The notes below the pieces were generated by a model. That model was not told the DNA's origin, ran no database searches, and worked only from the letters and a program-made list of their open reading frames with translations. The translations under genes and the position numbers were made by a program. Of a stretch of DNA of 64,000 nucleotides, positions 7,295 to 16,848 are shown in pieces. The stretch lies in contig NZ_JABSNU010000006.1 in NCBI RefSeq assembly GCF_013266735.1, forward strand, positions 62,001 through 126,000, given 5' to 3'. The stretch's first letter is position 1, and every line of letters starts with the position of its first letter. This stretch comes from Pedobacter foliorum. GTDB lineage: Bacteria; Bacteroidota; Bacteroidia; Sphingobacteriales; Sphingobacteriaceae.

Positions 7295-9598
7295 TCAATG
7301 AAAGAAAACGGATGCATCTACATCCTTAAGCTTACCAGATGGGGTTTTATATTGTAATTTTAGCATATAACCACCTCCACCTTCTAAAAACATAAGTTCA
7401 AAAGGATGATAACCTTTTTCAAGAGCTATTTGAGCAGATTTTTCAATTGATGTGTGCATTCCATCACTATCTATAAACACTTTATCACCCAGTTTCAGCA
7501 CACTCCCATCATCTGAACGTAATGCAAACGAATAAATACCGGTTTCTTCTGCATAAAAATAACCTTTGTGACGGGTAGCAAAGCTTCCTGCTGTTTTCTC
7601 TACAGGAATTTCAATTGCCTTGCTAATACTCTCGCTAGCAAGATCCTTTTCATCAATTGCATTTACCGTTTTATAAAAATGAGGATAATAAGAGAACTTC
7701 AAACCTTTCTTTGGAGACGACAACTGCGCAGGCTTCATATAACTTTGCTGCTCATAATTGATTATATAGACATCTCCTCTATTACCATTTGGCCTAAAGG
7801 CTGCTACTTTAAACTGAACTGGCTTAGTTACCGTCAAGTCGCTCTGAAAAATCTTAGATTGTATAGTAGGCAATGTTCCATCAGTAGTATATCTTATCGT
7901 TAAACCTGCAAGTGGTTTATTAATATGCAATACGCCTTTATTAACAAATACACTCTGAGTAGTAAACCCCTCCAAATCCGGAAGGCGATAATTTATGTTC
8001 ATAGCATCTAACAGCGAGAAGTGCTTTTGAACACGTTGTTCAAAATTACCCCAATCCACACCACCTTTATACCACGCTACTTCAGACATAGCCAACATTC
8101 TTGGGAACACCATATACTCCAACCTTCTTTCAGAAGGGATATACTCCGTCCAGATATTAGCCTGCACACCTATTACAAACTTCTTTTCACTCTCATTTAG
8201 ATTAAACTTATAAGGATCAAAAGAATATACCTTTTTTAATGTCCCTCCATCTTGTTGAGCATCAAAGTAACAAAACTCACCCGGAGTCATAATTAGATCA
8301 TTCCCTTTTTCCGCTGCATGTTTAGGTGCCGTAGGAATCCAGGTTCTCCAATACATCATTGTTGCGGTTGGCGAAACGCCACCATCTAATATCTCATCCC
8401 AGCCGATTAGCTTTTTCCCTTTACTGTTAAAGAATCGTTCCATCCTGCGTACGAAATAACTTTGCAACTCATCTACACTTTTCAACCCCTCCTTTTTCAT
8501 CAAAGCATCGCACTCAGGAACATTCTTCCAACTGCTCTTTTCAACCTCATCAGCTCCCAAATGAATGTATTTACTTGGAAACAACTCCGCAATCTCTGTA
8601 AACACATTTTCAGCGAACTCAAAAGTTGTTTCTTTACATGGACACAATGGTTCAGAAAAATCTTTAGCTTGTCCGCCTTTACCATGAGAAGTTAACCAAG
8701 GCATCAGGTTGGTTGCAGCCATCATATGTCCCGGCATATCAATTTCCGGTATAATTTCTATTCCTTTTGAATCAGCATAAGCAATAAGCCCGCGCATTTC
8801 ATCTTGGGTATAAAACCCTCCGTACATCCTTTTGCCATCAATCATTTTAAAATGCTTTTCAGGAATAGCGTAATCAGGATTTGTTTTAGCAAGCGCTATA
8901 CAGCTTGAATCCTGACCGTTCATCTCTCTCCAGGCACCTTTTGATGTTAGCTCAGGATACTTTTTAATTTCTATTCTCCAACCCTGATCATCTGTTAAAT
9001 GCAAATGAAACTTGTTGAATTTATAATAAGACATCCTATCAATCATTGTTCTCAGATAAGCAAGATCAAAGAAGTGGCGTGATACATCCAGATGAATACC
9101 TCTCCATGAAAAACGTGGCGCATCTTCAATTTTCACACAAGGAATAGTGATTGCATCCAATGCGGATTTTCGCAAAACTACTTTACGTCGAAATATCTTA
9201 GTTCCGGCCAATTGTTTTAAGCTGGTTATAGCCCAAAAAGCTCCTTGTACTGACGCAGCCTTAATTACAACTGCTTTTTTTTCAACCGACAACTGATAAC
9301 CTTCGTTTGCAATGGAAGGGTCAAGAATTAAAGTAACTGTATTTACCTCTGCCTTACCTTCTTTAAGCCCCGTAAAAGTGGCTTTCAATTCTTTAAAAGC
9401 TGGCGACAGGCTTTCAGAATTTGCAGCAAGAACCAGTTTTGTAGCAGTTGTCCACTTAAAACTACCTGCAACAGGAACGAGTTTCACCGGTTGAGGTATA
9501 ATCGCATAAGCAACATCTTTTTGCTGAGCAAATGTAGAAAGCACACAAATAACTAAGACCAAAGTGATCTTAAGTTTCAAAGTAATAAAGTTATTCAT
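7295..9598 (-). CDS. Exported beta-N-acetylhexosaminidase (GH20) with PA14 domain
   Basis: A 767-residue protein: signal peptide (about 1-25), GH20b-type N-terminal domain (about 30-155), GH20 barrel (about 160-530), a chitobiase-type C-terminal domain near 555-620 and a PA14-like carbohydrate-binding domain near 640-765. The catalytic pair is present (HLGADE, D350 and E351), as is HLTDDQGW near 200. It should release terminal GlcNAc or GalNAc from glycans or chito-oligosaccharides by substrate-assisted catalysis, in the periplasm or outside. It follows the radical SAM gene with a 13-nt gap, so cotranscription is likely although the functions look unrelated. Confidence 0.92.
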   Translation of the reverse strand: MNNFITLKLKITLVLVICVLSTFAQQKDVAYAIIPQPVKLVPVAGSFKWTTATKLVLAANSESLSPAFKELKATFTGLKEGKAEVNTVTLILDPSIANEGYQLSVEKKAVVIKAASVQGAFWAITSLKQLAGTKIFRRKVVLRKSALDAITIPCVKIEDAPRFSWRGIHLDVSRHFFDLAYLRTMIDRMSYYKFNKFHLHLTDDQGWRIEIKKYPELTSKGAWREMNGQDSSCIALAKTNPDYAIPEKHFKMIDGKRMYGGFYTQDEMRGLIAYADSKGIEIIPEIDMPGHMMAATNLMPWLTSHGKGGQAKDFSEPLCPCKETTFEFAENVFTEIAELFPSKYIHLGADEVEKSSWKNVPECDALMKKEGLKSVDELQSYFVRRMERFFNSKGKKLIGWDEILDGGVSPTATMMYWRTWIPTAPKHAAEKGNDLIMTPGEFCYFDAQQDGGTLKKVYSFDPYKFNLNESEKKFVIGVQANIWTEYIPSERRLEYMVFPRMLAMSEVAWYKGGVDWGNFEQRVQKHFSLLDAMNINYRLPDLEGFTTQSVFVNKGVLHINKPLAGLTIRYTTDGTLPTIQSKIFQSDLTVTKPVQFKVAAFRPNGNRGDVYIINYEQQSYMKPAQLSSPKKGLKFSYYPHFYKTVNAIDEKDLASESISKAIEIPVEKTAGSFATRHKGYFYAEETGIYSFALRSDDGSVLKLGDKVFIDSDGMHTSIEKSAQIALEKGYHPFELMFLEGGGGYMLKLQYKTPSGKLKDVDASVFFH

Positions 9599-9611
9599 AA
9601 AGTTTGGTAAT

Positions 9612-10562
9612 CTATTTAGCTATGTATTCAGATCCTTGTACTACACCTCTGCGTTCAATTTCCTTATCAATATAAGTTTGAATAGCAGATTTATTTAGGC
9701 CCCAGTTAGGTGCGATTAACAAGTCCCAGTCCGATATCCCGAATAACCGTTGAATCACGATATCCGGTCTCAATAATGGAATTAACTTGCAAAGCAGGTC
9801 GGTATACTCTTCTAATGAGAACAATTTGAATGGTTCCTTTTTATATTTCACTCCCATGATAGAACCTTCTACGATGTGAAGGTGGTGAAATTTCACAAAC
9901 TTGATTTGTGGGAAACGATTAATTTCATGGATATAACCTAACATCATCTCTTCAGTTTCCCAGGGAAAACCAAAAATAGTGTGCACACATAGATCAAGTT
10001 TACTGTTTTCAAGCAATTTTACTGCTTCTACAAACTCTCCGTGACTGCACCCTCTGTTAATCTGGTTAAGTGTTTCGTCGTATATTGACTCCATACCCAT
10101 TTCCAAATCTACATCAAAGCGATCAGCGTAACTTTCAAGTAAAGCCACCTTTTCTGCATCAATACAATCAGGTCGGGTACCTACAGAAAAACCGACAACA
10201 TCTTCTGTATTTATAGATAATGCCTCATCGTACATCATTTTTAAATAATGTACCGGGGCATAAGTATTCGTATTAGGCTGGAAATAAACAATAAATTTAT
10301 CGGCTTTATAAAAACCTTTACCTCTTTCCATACCCTGTTCCAATTGCTCACGTATGGTTGGCAGTTTTCTGGAAAGCTCAGGTGTAAAAGAATCTACATT
10401 ACAATAGGTACAACCACCATAACCTTTACTACCATCACGGTTAGGACAAGTAAACCCACCATCAACTATTACCTTAAACACACGTTGGCCGTTATATTTC
10501 TCCTTAAGGTGTGTTCCGTAATTTTTATACCCTTTTATTCCTTGATCCAGTAAAGTTCCCAA
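9612..10562 (-). CDS. Radical SAM protein, TIGR01212/YhcC family
   Basis: A 316-residue radical SAM enzyme. The cluster-binding cysteines are in C39-x11-C51-x2-C54 within TCPNRDGSKGYGGCTYC, the variant spacing used by the TIGR01212 (YhcC) family. The SAM-binding regions follow (GFSVGTRPDCI near 145, EMGMES near 170). The family has no firmly assigned reaction. The gene lies 89 nt downstream of the last gene of the glycolipid operon and 13 nt upstream of the GH20 gene; a link to lipid synthesis is possible only by position. Confidence 0.85.
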   Translation of the reverse strand: MGTLLDQGIKGYKNYGTHLKEKYNGQRVFKVIVDGGFTCPNRDGSKGYGGCTYCNVDSFTPELSRKLPTIREQLEQGMERGKGFYKADKFIVYFQPNTNTYAPVHYLKMMYDEALSINTEDVVGFSVGTRPDCIDAEKVALLESYADRFDVDLEMGMESIYDETLNQINRGCSHGEFVEAVKLLENSKLDLCVHTIFGFPWETEEMMLGYIHEINRFPQIKFVKFHHLHIVEGSIMGVKYKKEPFKLFSLEEYTDLLCKLIPLLRPDIVIQRLFGISDWDLLIAPNWGLNKSAIQTYIDKEIERRGVVQGSEYIAK

Positions 10563-10651
10563 TTGCTTTTTTCTTGCAAAAATACAGCTTTTAATTTATT
10601 TCTAAGAAAGAATGATTGTTAGCCTTTAGAGAGTTACTACTAAAATGGAAA

Positions 10652-11152
10652 TTAAGCTGCTTTTAGTTCCTTTACTTTTTTAATTGGCCAAAGTGTAAAA
10701 ACTACAGACAATGTGCCGGCTAATACACCTAAAAGAATAGCGAGTAAATCTCCGTTAAAACTATAATCTTTAGGAACACTAAATTGCACAAGCAACATAA
10801 ACACCAAAATAACAGATGAAGTAATTACACCGTTAGCCCCTGCCATCTTAAACATGAATTTATTCTTCGTAAAGTTCTCAGGCAGCACAAAACCTGCTTT
10901 TCCCTCTTCAGAAAGCGCAATAGTTTTTTTTAAAATGTCAAAAGTGATGATAAATGGAAGTAACAGTGCCATTGGCAAAAGAAACCTCGCAACACAATTC
11001 TCACCTTGGAACAAATGAACTGCATCGAACTTTTTAAAGCTAAAATATGGAATAATAGTATTGGCGATAACATTAGGAATGAGATAAAATAGCAGGTTTC
11101 TTTGAACAAGCTTTCTCAATCTCACATCATCACTTTTTAATTCTTTAAGCAT
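10652..11152 (-). CDS. Four-helix membrane protein of the glycolipid operon
   Basis: A 166-residue protein with about four hydrophobic segments (near 22-40, 57-76, 105-125 and 133-152) and a basic end. I recognise no family. Its start overlaps the stop of the acyltransferase gene upstream by 8 nt, so it is translationally coupled and is the last member of the operon. By position it may help export or anchor the product or hold the biosynthetic enzymes at the membrane; this is inference only. Confidence 0.65.
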   Translation of the reverse strand: MLKELKSDDVRLRKLVQRNLLFYLIPNVIANTIIPYFSFKKFDAVHLFQGENCVARFLLPMALLLPFIITFDILKKTIALSEEGKAGFVLPENFTKNKFMFKMAGANGVITSSVILVFMLLVQFSVPKDYSFNGDLLAILLGVLAGTLSVVFTLWPIKKVKELKAA

Positions 11153-12413
11153 AATTCATCATCAACTCTTGTTCTAACAATTCAAGCGCTTTATTTTTAA
11201 TTGCGGCGGCCTCACTTTCAGGCAAAAAAGCATCATTGGAACAGAATGTAAAGTCCATTACTCCTTTAAAAGTACTTACCACTATAGTATTGGGATTTCT
11301 CCAGGGAAAACCTACTGTAGGACTATAAATTGCTTCTACCTCAAAAGAATCATATTTTTCAGGAATCCCTAATCTACCCATATTCGAAAAAGTCACATCA
11401 TGTGTCCCATCGGTGCTTAGCAGATACTTCACCATCTTACTTACTGAGCCATGAAAATACTCACTCATAACTAGCAGTTCATGAACTTTCATAGCCGCAA
11501 TTTTTGCATTCAGATCATCCTTTACTTTCTTGGCCTTTTCCCAAAAACCAACAATCTTATCGTCAACAGATAATTCAGCAATAGGCGCAAAAGCAAACAT
11601 GTTATCCACCTTTATTTCAGTAACAAATTTCCTCACATCAACCGGACAAATGACTTTCCCATTTGCCTTATTTCCCCTGATTGCTTGAAAAGCGTTTAAT
11701 AAAATGACACACAACGCCGCATGAACACTTGCACCCGCAGCCTTACATTCTGCAGTAAGCACAGCAGTTTTACTTGCATCCAATCGCCAATGCAATAAAT
11801 AATTTTGCCCTGTCGGTTTCTTATTTTTTGTCGATTTAAAAAGAAAAAATAGTTTAGCTACAATTGAAAAAAACTTCGCTTTTAAAACCTGTCCTTTAGT
11901 TGCTTTAAATGACTGTGAAAGCAACCCTTCCATAGAATTAAATGGCAGATAACTCGACAGTTCCTTTTCAGGCTTATCCAGTAACTCCAGCATTTCGCTC
12001 ATCAAAGTTACAAAGGTTGTTCCATCACAAATACAGTGTGGACAGACCAAAATTAAATCAGAAACATCAGTATCCTTTAACCACACCAACCTAGCCAATG
12101 GAGCACTCTTCTCATTAAAGAGTTTTCCCCATTCAATTTTAGACTGCACCTTCCAATCATTGTCATAAACCCGTTCAGTAATCCTAATGGGAATTTCAGC
12201 AAGCTTATTGCTGGAGACGAAATAAGGGACACCTTTAGCATCCTCCTTTATAGTTGCTCGCAATAAAGGATGTTTTTGTTGCATTTTATTTAATGCATTA
12301 CGCAACCTTTCAAGAGTAAAACTACCACGAATAGTTACTGCAAACACACAATTTAAAGGAGTAGAAGAATCCACATACATGATTCGCTCTCCCATGATCA
12401 GTCTTCTTCTCAT
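11145..12413 (-). CDS. Condensation-fold O-acyltransferase (PapA5-like), second copy
   Basis: A 422-residue protein of the CoA/ACP-dependent condensation-domain superfamily. The active-site motif reads P125-H126-C-I-C-D130-G, so the catalytic His and the Asp-Gly are kept but the first His of HHxxxDG is Pro. The C-terminal part (SNMGRLGIP near 330, DFTF near 392) fits the PapA-type C domain. Such enzymes transfer acyl chains from a carrier protein or CoA to hydroxyl groups, as PapA5 does in mycobacterial waxes. It is paralogous to the next gene, with a 4-nt (ATGA) overlap. M7 is an alternative start. The predicted role is acylation of the sugar or chain hydroxyls of the product. Confidence 0.8.
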   Translation of the reverse strand: MRRRLIMGERIMYVDSSTPLNCVFAVTIRGSFTLERLRNALNKMQQKHPLLRATIKEDAKGVPYFVSSNKLAEIPIRITERVYDNDWKVQSKIEWGKLFNEKSAPLARLVWLKDTDVSDLILVCPHCICDGTTFVTLMSEMLELLDKPEKELSSYLPFNSMEGLLSQSFKATKGQVLKAKFFSIVAKLFFLFKSTKNKKPTGQNYLLHWRLDASKTAVLTAECKAAGASVHAALCVILLNAFQAIRGNKANGKVICPVDVRKFVTEIKVDNMFAFAPIAELSVDDKIVGFWEKAKKVKDDLNAKIAAMKVHELLVMSEYFHGSVSKMVKYLLSTDGTHDVTFSNMGRLGIPEKYDSFEVEAIYSPTVGFPWRNPNTIVVSTFKGVMDFTFCSNDAFLPESEAAAIKNKALELLEQELMMNYA

Positions 12414-13666
12414 AGCTTATTCAGTATTTCCATCATTTTTTCTTTAATGGTCTGCGCCTCAGCATAAGGAATAAAACCTTCACTGGCAATGAATGTAAAG
12501 TCCATTTGTCCGAGATAAGTTGAGGTAACAAGTGTTGTTGTATTTCCCAGCGGGCCAATCACAGAAGGGCTAAAAATAGTCTCTACAGCAAAGTGTTTAT
12601 ATTGATGAGGAATATCTACCCTTCCCAAATTAGAAAACATGCAATCATTACTCGACTTACCGTACTTTAAAAAATTAGTGAAATTATTTAATGAGGAATG
12701 AGATTCTTCCATCATCATAATTGTTTCATACGGATCTAGTTTTGCTGTCTTCTTATCGATATCCTCCTGCATTCTTTTAGCATCGGCAAAAAAAACAAGA
12801 TCTTTATCTGCAGAAACTACCAGCATCAAACCAAAAGCAAAAATGTTATCTCTCTTTATCTTTGGAGCAAACCTCCGAATATCAACAGGCAAGGAAATTT
12901 TATTATGAAAATCCTCTTTGCGGACTTCCTTAAAAGCATTTAATACCGCTACACATAATGCAGTATTAACGGTAACTCCTTCAGATTTACATTTGCGGAT
13001 TAATCGATCACTGAGTTCTTTTTCAAGCTTCCAGTGAATCATGTAATCTCGTTTTCTTTCAATGAGTTTCTTCTTACTTACGGGGAATAACTGCAAAAAC
13101 AGATTTGCCACACCACCAATTAATTTAGCTTTGACGATCTTTTTCTTACTATTTAGGATGGAAGCTGGTATAATATCTTCAATCCTTAATATTGGATCCT
13201 CTTTACCTATATCCACCGAACCATCATCAAGAAGTAATAGTAACTCTGCCAAAATTGCCATAGCAGAACCTCCATCACAAAGACAATGATGAATAACCAT
13301 GATAAATTCAGAAAACTCCTCACCCTTTATCCACACCAACCTCATTAAAGGCCCTGATCTTGTATCAAAGACTGTAGCCCACTCCTTCATCGACTCTGTT
13401 TTCCAGTCATCATCACTAGTCCGTGTAACAATTCTTAAAGGAATCGGTAGCTCAATCTTTTCACTAACTACAAACCATGGCATTGATTTCTCATCATCCT
13501 TCACAAAAGCATTCAACAACGGATGTTTGTCCTGAAGCTTTTTTAATGCATGATGCAAATCCTCAGCCTTAAAAACACCTTTTAATTTAATTGGGATTAC
13601 AGCATTAAATGGCAAGTCTCCATTTCCATGGAGCATTCTTTCGGCAAATAGGAGCTTTCTTTTCAT
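12410..13666 (-). CDS. Condensation-fold O-acyltransferase (PapA5-like), first copy
   Basis: A 418-residue paralogue of the neighbouring acyltransferase. The motif is complete here (H126-H127-C-L-C-D131-G), the structural motifs (KHPLLNAF near 47, SNLGRVDIP near 335, MDFTF near 390) are conserved and no carrier-protein domain is attached. It starts 5 nt after the glycosyltransferase stop and overlaps the following gene by 4 nt. Two different acyltransferases suggest two acylation events or two acyl donors. A role in amide rather than ester formation cannot be excluded, since the fold also serves nonribosomal peptide synthesis. Confidence 0.82.
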   Translation of the reverse strand: MKRKLLFAERMLHGNGDLPFNAVIPIKLKGVFKAEDLHHALKKLQDKHPLLNAFVKDDEKSMPWFVVSEKIELPIPLRIVTRTSDDDWKTESMKEWATVFDTRSGPLMRLVWIKGEEFSEFIMVIHHCLCDGGSAMAILAELLLLLDDGSVDIGKEDPILRIEDIIPASILNSKKKIVKAKLIGGVANLFLQLFPVSKKKLIERKRDYMIHWKLEKELSDRLIRKCKSEGVTVNTALCVAVLNAFKEVRKEDFHNKISLPVDIRRFAPKIKRDNIFAFGLMLVVSADKDLVFFADAKRMQEDIDKKTAKLDPYETIMMMEESHSSLNNFTNFLKYGKSSNDCMFSNLGRVDIPHQYKHFAVETIFSPSVIGPLGNTTTLVTSTYLGQMDFTFIASEGFIPYAEAQTIKEKMMEILNKL

Positions 13667-13671
13667 CAGTA

Positions 13672-14877
13672 TTAATTAACCGTTACCAATACTTGTTCTG
13701 CATCTGCAAATTCTTCAAGAAGCTGTACTGCTTTATCATTTCCACCTGCAGCGAGAAATGTCTCTTTAATTCTTAAGGAGGCATTTCTGTAAACCGGATT
13801 TTCAAGTAATTCAAAAACTGCCTTTTTCATATCCTCGATGCGCAATCTCTTATAGCGAATTTTAATACCGCAGCCCGCGTTCTCAATAAGCTTGGCAGTA
13901 TGAAAATGATCGTACGCAATTGGAGTGATCAGCATTGGCAAGCCATTAATGAAAGTATCATTAACAGTATTAAAACCCCCATGACAAATCACAGCATCCA
14001 TTTTTGGCATCAACTCAGCCTGTGGCACAAAGCCATTGACAATAAAGTTATCAGGCCATTGTTCAAAAATATCTGGATTGGTTGCCGCCACAATAGTTAC
14101 CGGAGCATCGGCAAAAGCTTCAATCAGCTTACCAAAAAACTCTTTTCTAATGTCAACCAGTAAAGTTCCTAAAGAAACAAATACCTTAGGAGTAGTTGCT
14201 TTTTCTAATCTCTCCCAATCAAAGGCAGCATGATTTGGTCGGCCCTTAACAGGCCCAACAAATTTCATATGAGGCATCCAATTCTGATCCCCAGCAAACT
14301 CCTCAGAAGTGAAAACGATGTTCATTTTATGAGAATGAATCACAATCTCATCACCATATACACCAAACTCCCTCTGTAAGCCTTTAATCAGATTTTCTTG
14401 CCATTCAAATATTTTAGGTGCACTATTAGCTGTGTCACCCATCACATCTGGTGGAACAGGCGTACTGGTAACACAGGGAATCCCTTTAATATGAGCACAT
14501 AAAGCTCCTGCAAAAGTGATACAGTCGTTTATAATTACATCCGGTTTCCATACATCTACAAAGTTGCCTAAACCTTTCATCATAATGCGAGCAACCGGAA
14601 CATAGGTTTCTTCAAGCGCAAGCTTCATTACTTCCGGTCCAGAGCAGGCAGGGCCATCATCCTGACGTTTTAATATTTTCTGAAGTTCTTCCTGGTACTC
14701 AACCAAGTCATCCTCCGGATAGATGTATTCACCACCCTCAGGGATATGAGAATCTGCAAGAGGCGTGATCCCAAACCATTTTACCTCATGCCCCCTGGCA
14801 ATTAAACTAGCTCCTATACTTAATGTTGGGCTTATATGACCAAAAAACGGCGGCACAACAAACAAAAACTTTGACAT
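13672..14877 (-). CDS. GT1-family (MGT/CrtX-like) glycosyltransferase
   Basis: A 401-residue GT-B glycosyltransferase. The N-terminal acceptor half opens with FLFVVPPFFGHISPTLSIG and the donor half carries VSLGT near 243 and the nucleotide-sugar box ICHGGFNTV (about 298-306) with a following P-x-x-YDHFHTA. Relatives glycosylate macrolides, carotenoids (CrtX), sterols and rhamnolipids with UDP- or dTDP-sugars. In this operon it should add a sugar to the synthase product. It is paralogous to the next upstream gene, from which it is separated by 8 nt. Confidence 0.88.
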   Translation of the reverse strand: MSKFLFVVPPFFGHISPTLSIGASLIARGHEVKWFGITPLADSHIPEGGEYIYPEDDLVEYQEELQKILKRQDDGPACSGPEVMKLALEETYVPVARIMMKGLGNFVDVWKPDVIINDCITFAGALCAHIKGIPCVTSTPVPPDVMGDTANSAPKIFEWQENLIKGLQREFGVYGDEIVIHSHKMNIVFTSEEFAGDQNWMPHMKFVGPVKGRPNHAAFDWERLEKATTPKVFVSLGTLLVDIRKEFFGKLIEAFADAPVTIVAATNPDIFEQWPDNFIVNGFVPQAELMPKMDAVICHGGFNTVNDTFINGLPMLITPIAYDHFHTAKLIENAGCGIKIRYKRLRIEDMKKAVFELLENPVYRNASLRIKETFLAAGGNDKAVQLLEEFADAEQVLVTVN

Positions 14878-14885
14878 AATTTCTT

Positions 14886-16091
14886 TTAATTATTTAATAC
14901 TTCAGCATACCTCACCGCACTTAATTGCACCAGCAAATCTGCAGCAGTCTCGGTTCCACCAGCTTCTTCAAAAGAAGCCCTCATTTTTTGCGCTGCTTCT
15001 TTAAAATCACTATTGTTTAAAATCTCCTCAACAGCTTCTTTTAGATGTTTTGACTTGAATCGATTGAAATTCAACCTCAATCCAGCCCCTACTCTAACCA
15101 CCCTGCCAGCAACATGCGACTGGTCATATGCAATAGGCACTACCACCATTGGCAAACCATTAGTTAAAGTTTCACAAACAGTATTGTGGCCTCCATGACA
15201 AACTACTGCATCTAAATGAGGCAATAATTCTAATTGAGGAACATTGCGTTGAACGATAAAATTCTGAGGCCATTCTTCAAACAATGATGGTTCAGAAACT
15301 ACTACTACAGTTAAAGGTTCGTCAGCAAAGGCTTCAATTACCTTAGCAAAAAAGCTCTTCTTGTGCTCATGATCAAAAGTAGTCCCAATACTGACCAATA
15401 CTTTTGGCTGTTCGCTCTGTTCTAGTTTTAGCCAATCGAAGGCAGTTTGCCCGGCTCTTTTATGGATAACAGGACCAACAAACTGATAGTTAGAGGGCAA
15501 CTCCATTTCTCCAAAAAATGCTTTCGAAGTCAAAACCATTGTTAACAAATCTGAACAAGCAATAGAATTTTCGCTTTGAATACCCAATTCCTTTTGAAGG
15601 GTTACAATCTGATTTACTTCCCATTCATGAATCTTAGGCAGTTCATCCATAACCTTAATCGCAGCAGGTGCCGTAACAGAAGTTGCATAAGGAATGTTTT
15701 TATTAACAGCAGCTATAGCTCCGGCAAACATCTGATGGTCTGTAATTATCAGATCTGGCTTAAACTCATCTAGTAAAGTCAGAATCCCCTCATAGCTATG
15801 CCTGTTCAAAGGAATCAACACCTCCTCATAAAGGAATTTTATACTATCGATACCATAAACAATCTTCTTGGTAATGATGTCGAGATATTTCTCGCTATCC
15901 TGCTTTTGCTGATCACTTTCATCGTACTCGATCAGCAGCAGTTGTCCACCTTCAGGTAAACGTAAAGCCAAAGATTTATCCAGACTAATCCAGGCTACTT
16001 CATGCCCGCGACGCAACAAAACTGCACCGATACTTAATGTAGGATTAATGTGCCCAGTTAAAGGCGGGACTATAAAAACGAATTTAGCCAT
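14886..16091 (-). CDS. GT1-family (MGT/CrtX-like) glycosyltransferase, second copy
   Basis: A GT-B glycosyltransferase of 401 residues counted from the ATG at 16091 (MAKFVFIVPPLTGHINP). A start at 16124 would add 11 residues that do not fit the family; the chosen start matches its paralogue and overlaps the hydrolase stop by 8 nt, which indicates translational coupling. The donor site motif is VCHGGHNTV near 303, preceded by VSIGT. Two paralogous glycosyltransferases in a row suggest a disaccharide head group or two glycosylation sites on one lipid. Confidence 0.86.
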   Translation of the reverse strand: MAKFVFIVPPLTGHINPTLSIGAVLLRRGHEVAWISLDKSLALRLPEGGQLLLIEYDESDQQKQDSEKYLDIITKKIVYGIDSIKFLYEEVLIPLNRHSYEGILTLLDEFKPDLIITDHQMFAGAIAAVNKNIPYATSVTAPAAIKVMDELPKIHEWEVNQIVTLQKELGIQSENSIACSDLLTMVLTSKAFFGEMELPSNYQFVGPVIHKRAGQTAFDWLKLEQSEQPKVLVSIGTTFDHEHKKSFFAKVIEAFADEPLTVVVVSEPSLFEEWPQNFIVQRNVPQLELLPHLDAVVCHGGHNTVCETLTNGLPMVVVPIAYDQSHVAGRVVRVGAGLRLNFNRFKSKHLKEAVEEILNNSDFKEAAQKMRASFEEAGGTETAADLLVQLSAVRYAEVLNN

Positions 16092-16848
16092 TATTAAAAA
16101 ATGTTTCCATGATATTACCAACACTTACCGGCTCCTGAATCGGAATATTGTGGTCGCCGTTTACCTCAAGCAAAGCCGCGCCTCTTATCTTTGTTTTCAA
16201 TTTTTTACCTGCCCCCAAACAATTCGACTGCGAACCATACAGCAACAAAGTGTCCTGTTCGATATCAGAAATCTCAGCAGCACTAAAAAACTCTTTTTCA
16301 AGAATCATATCGCTCTTTATGCTGGTTTCGTGAAAAAGATATTCGTACATACGATGATTACGTTCCATCTGTCGTTTACCCATTTTCACCTTTGTAGTAT
16401 CAGTAAAATTGGTTACATAATGTTCCAAAAACTCTCTGCTATAATCATCAATGATATCCCTTGTCTTATCATCATTAGGATCTGGCGCTTCTATAACAGC
16501 AAGCTTTTTTACCTTTTCGGGAAAACGTAGTGCCATTTTTAAAGCAATAAGTCCACCAAAGCTATATCCTGCCAGATGTACCTTATTAATCCTTAAACTA
16601 TCCATCAAGCTCACCAGATCATCAGTCATGCTGTTAAGATCGTACCCCTTTGCTATTCTTTCACTCAATCCATGGCTTTTAAGATCATACATCACCACAT
16701 GAAAGTGCTTAGCCAAAATGGGGGCAATATTAAAATAGTAAATAGAAAGGTTACTAAACATTCCATGAACGAGCAGCACCGTTTCTGCAGCTCCCTTGTT
16801 TAGTTCTTGAATGTGCACCCCTCTGTTATTTACCTCTATTACTGGCAT
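16084..16848 (-). CDS. Alpha/beta hydrolase (possible chain-releasing thioesterase)
   Basis: A 254-residue alpha/beta hydrolase with oxyanion-site sequence LLVHGMFSN, nucleophile S96 in GYSFGG and catalytic His H233 in NGDHNIP. The usual acid position after strand 7 (YGSQS, residue 208) is Ser, so the acid must come from elsewhere, for example E120 or D123 after strand 6, or the enzyme is weak. It lies between the free ACP and the first glycosyltransferase, with overlaps at both ends (10 nt and 8 nt). A thioesterase or acyl-transfer role in releasing the chain from the synthase is the natural inference. Confidence 0.8.
   Translation of the reverse strand: MPVIEVNNRGVHIQELNKGAAETVLLVHGMFSNLSIYYFNIAPILAKHFHVVMYDLKSHGLSERIAKGYDLNSMTDDLVSLMDSLRINKVHLAGYSFGGLIALKMALRFPEKVKKLAVIEAPDPNDDKTRDIIDDYSREFLEHYVTNFTDTTKVKMGKRQMERNHRMYEYLFHETSIKSDMILEKEFFSAAEISDIEQDTLLLYGSQSNCLGAGKKLKTKIRGAALLEVNGDHNIPIQEPVSVGNIMETFFNNG

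Noticed and set aside
7568..7903. 111-residue plus-strand frame
   Set aside because: Antisense to the PA14/C-terminal region of the GH20 enzyme.
16048..16530. 160-residue plus-strand frame with Cys/Ile-rich sequence
   Set aside because: It crosses a gene boundary on the opposite strand and is antisense to the hydrolase; composition is not protein-like.
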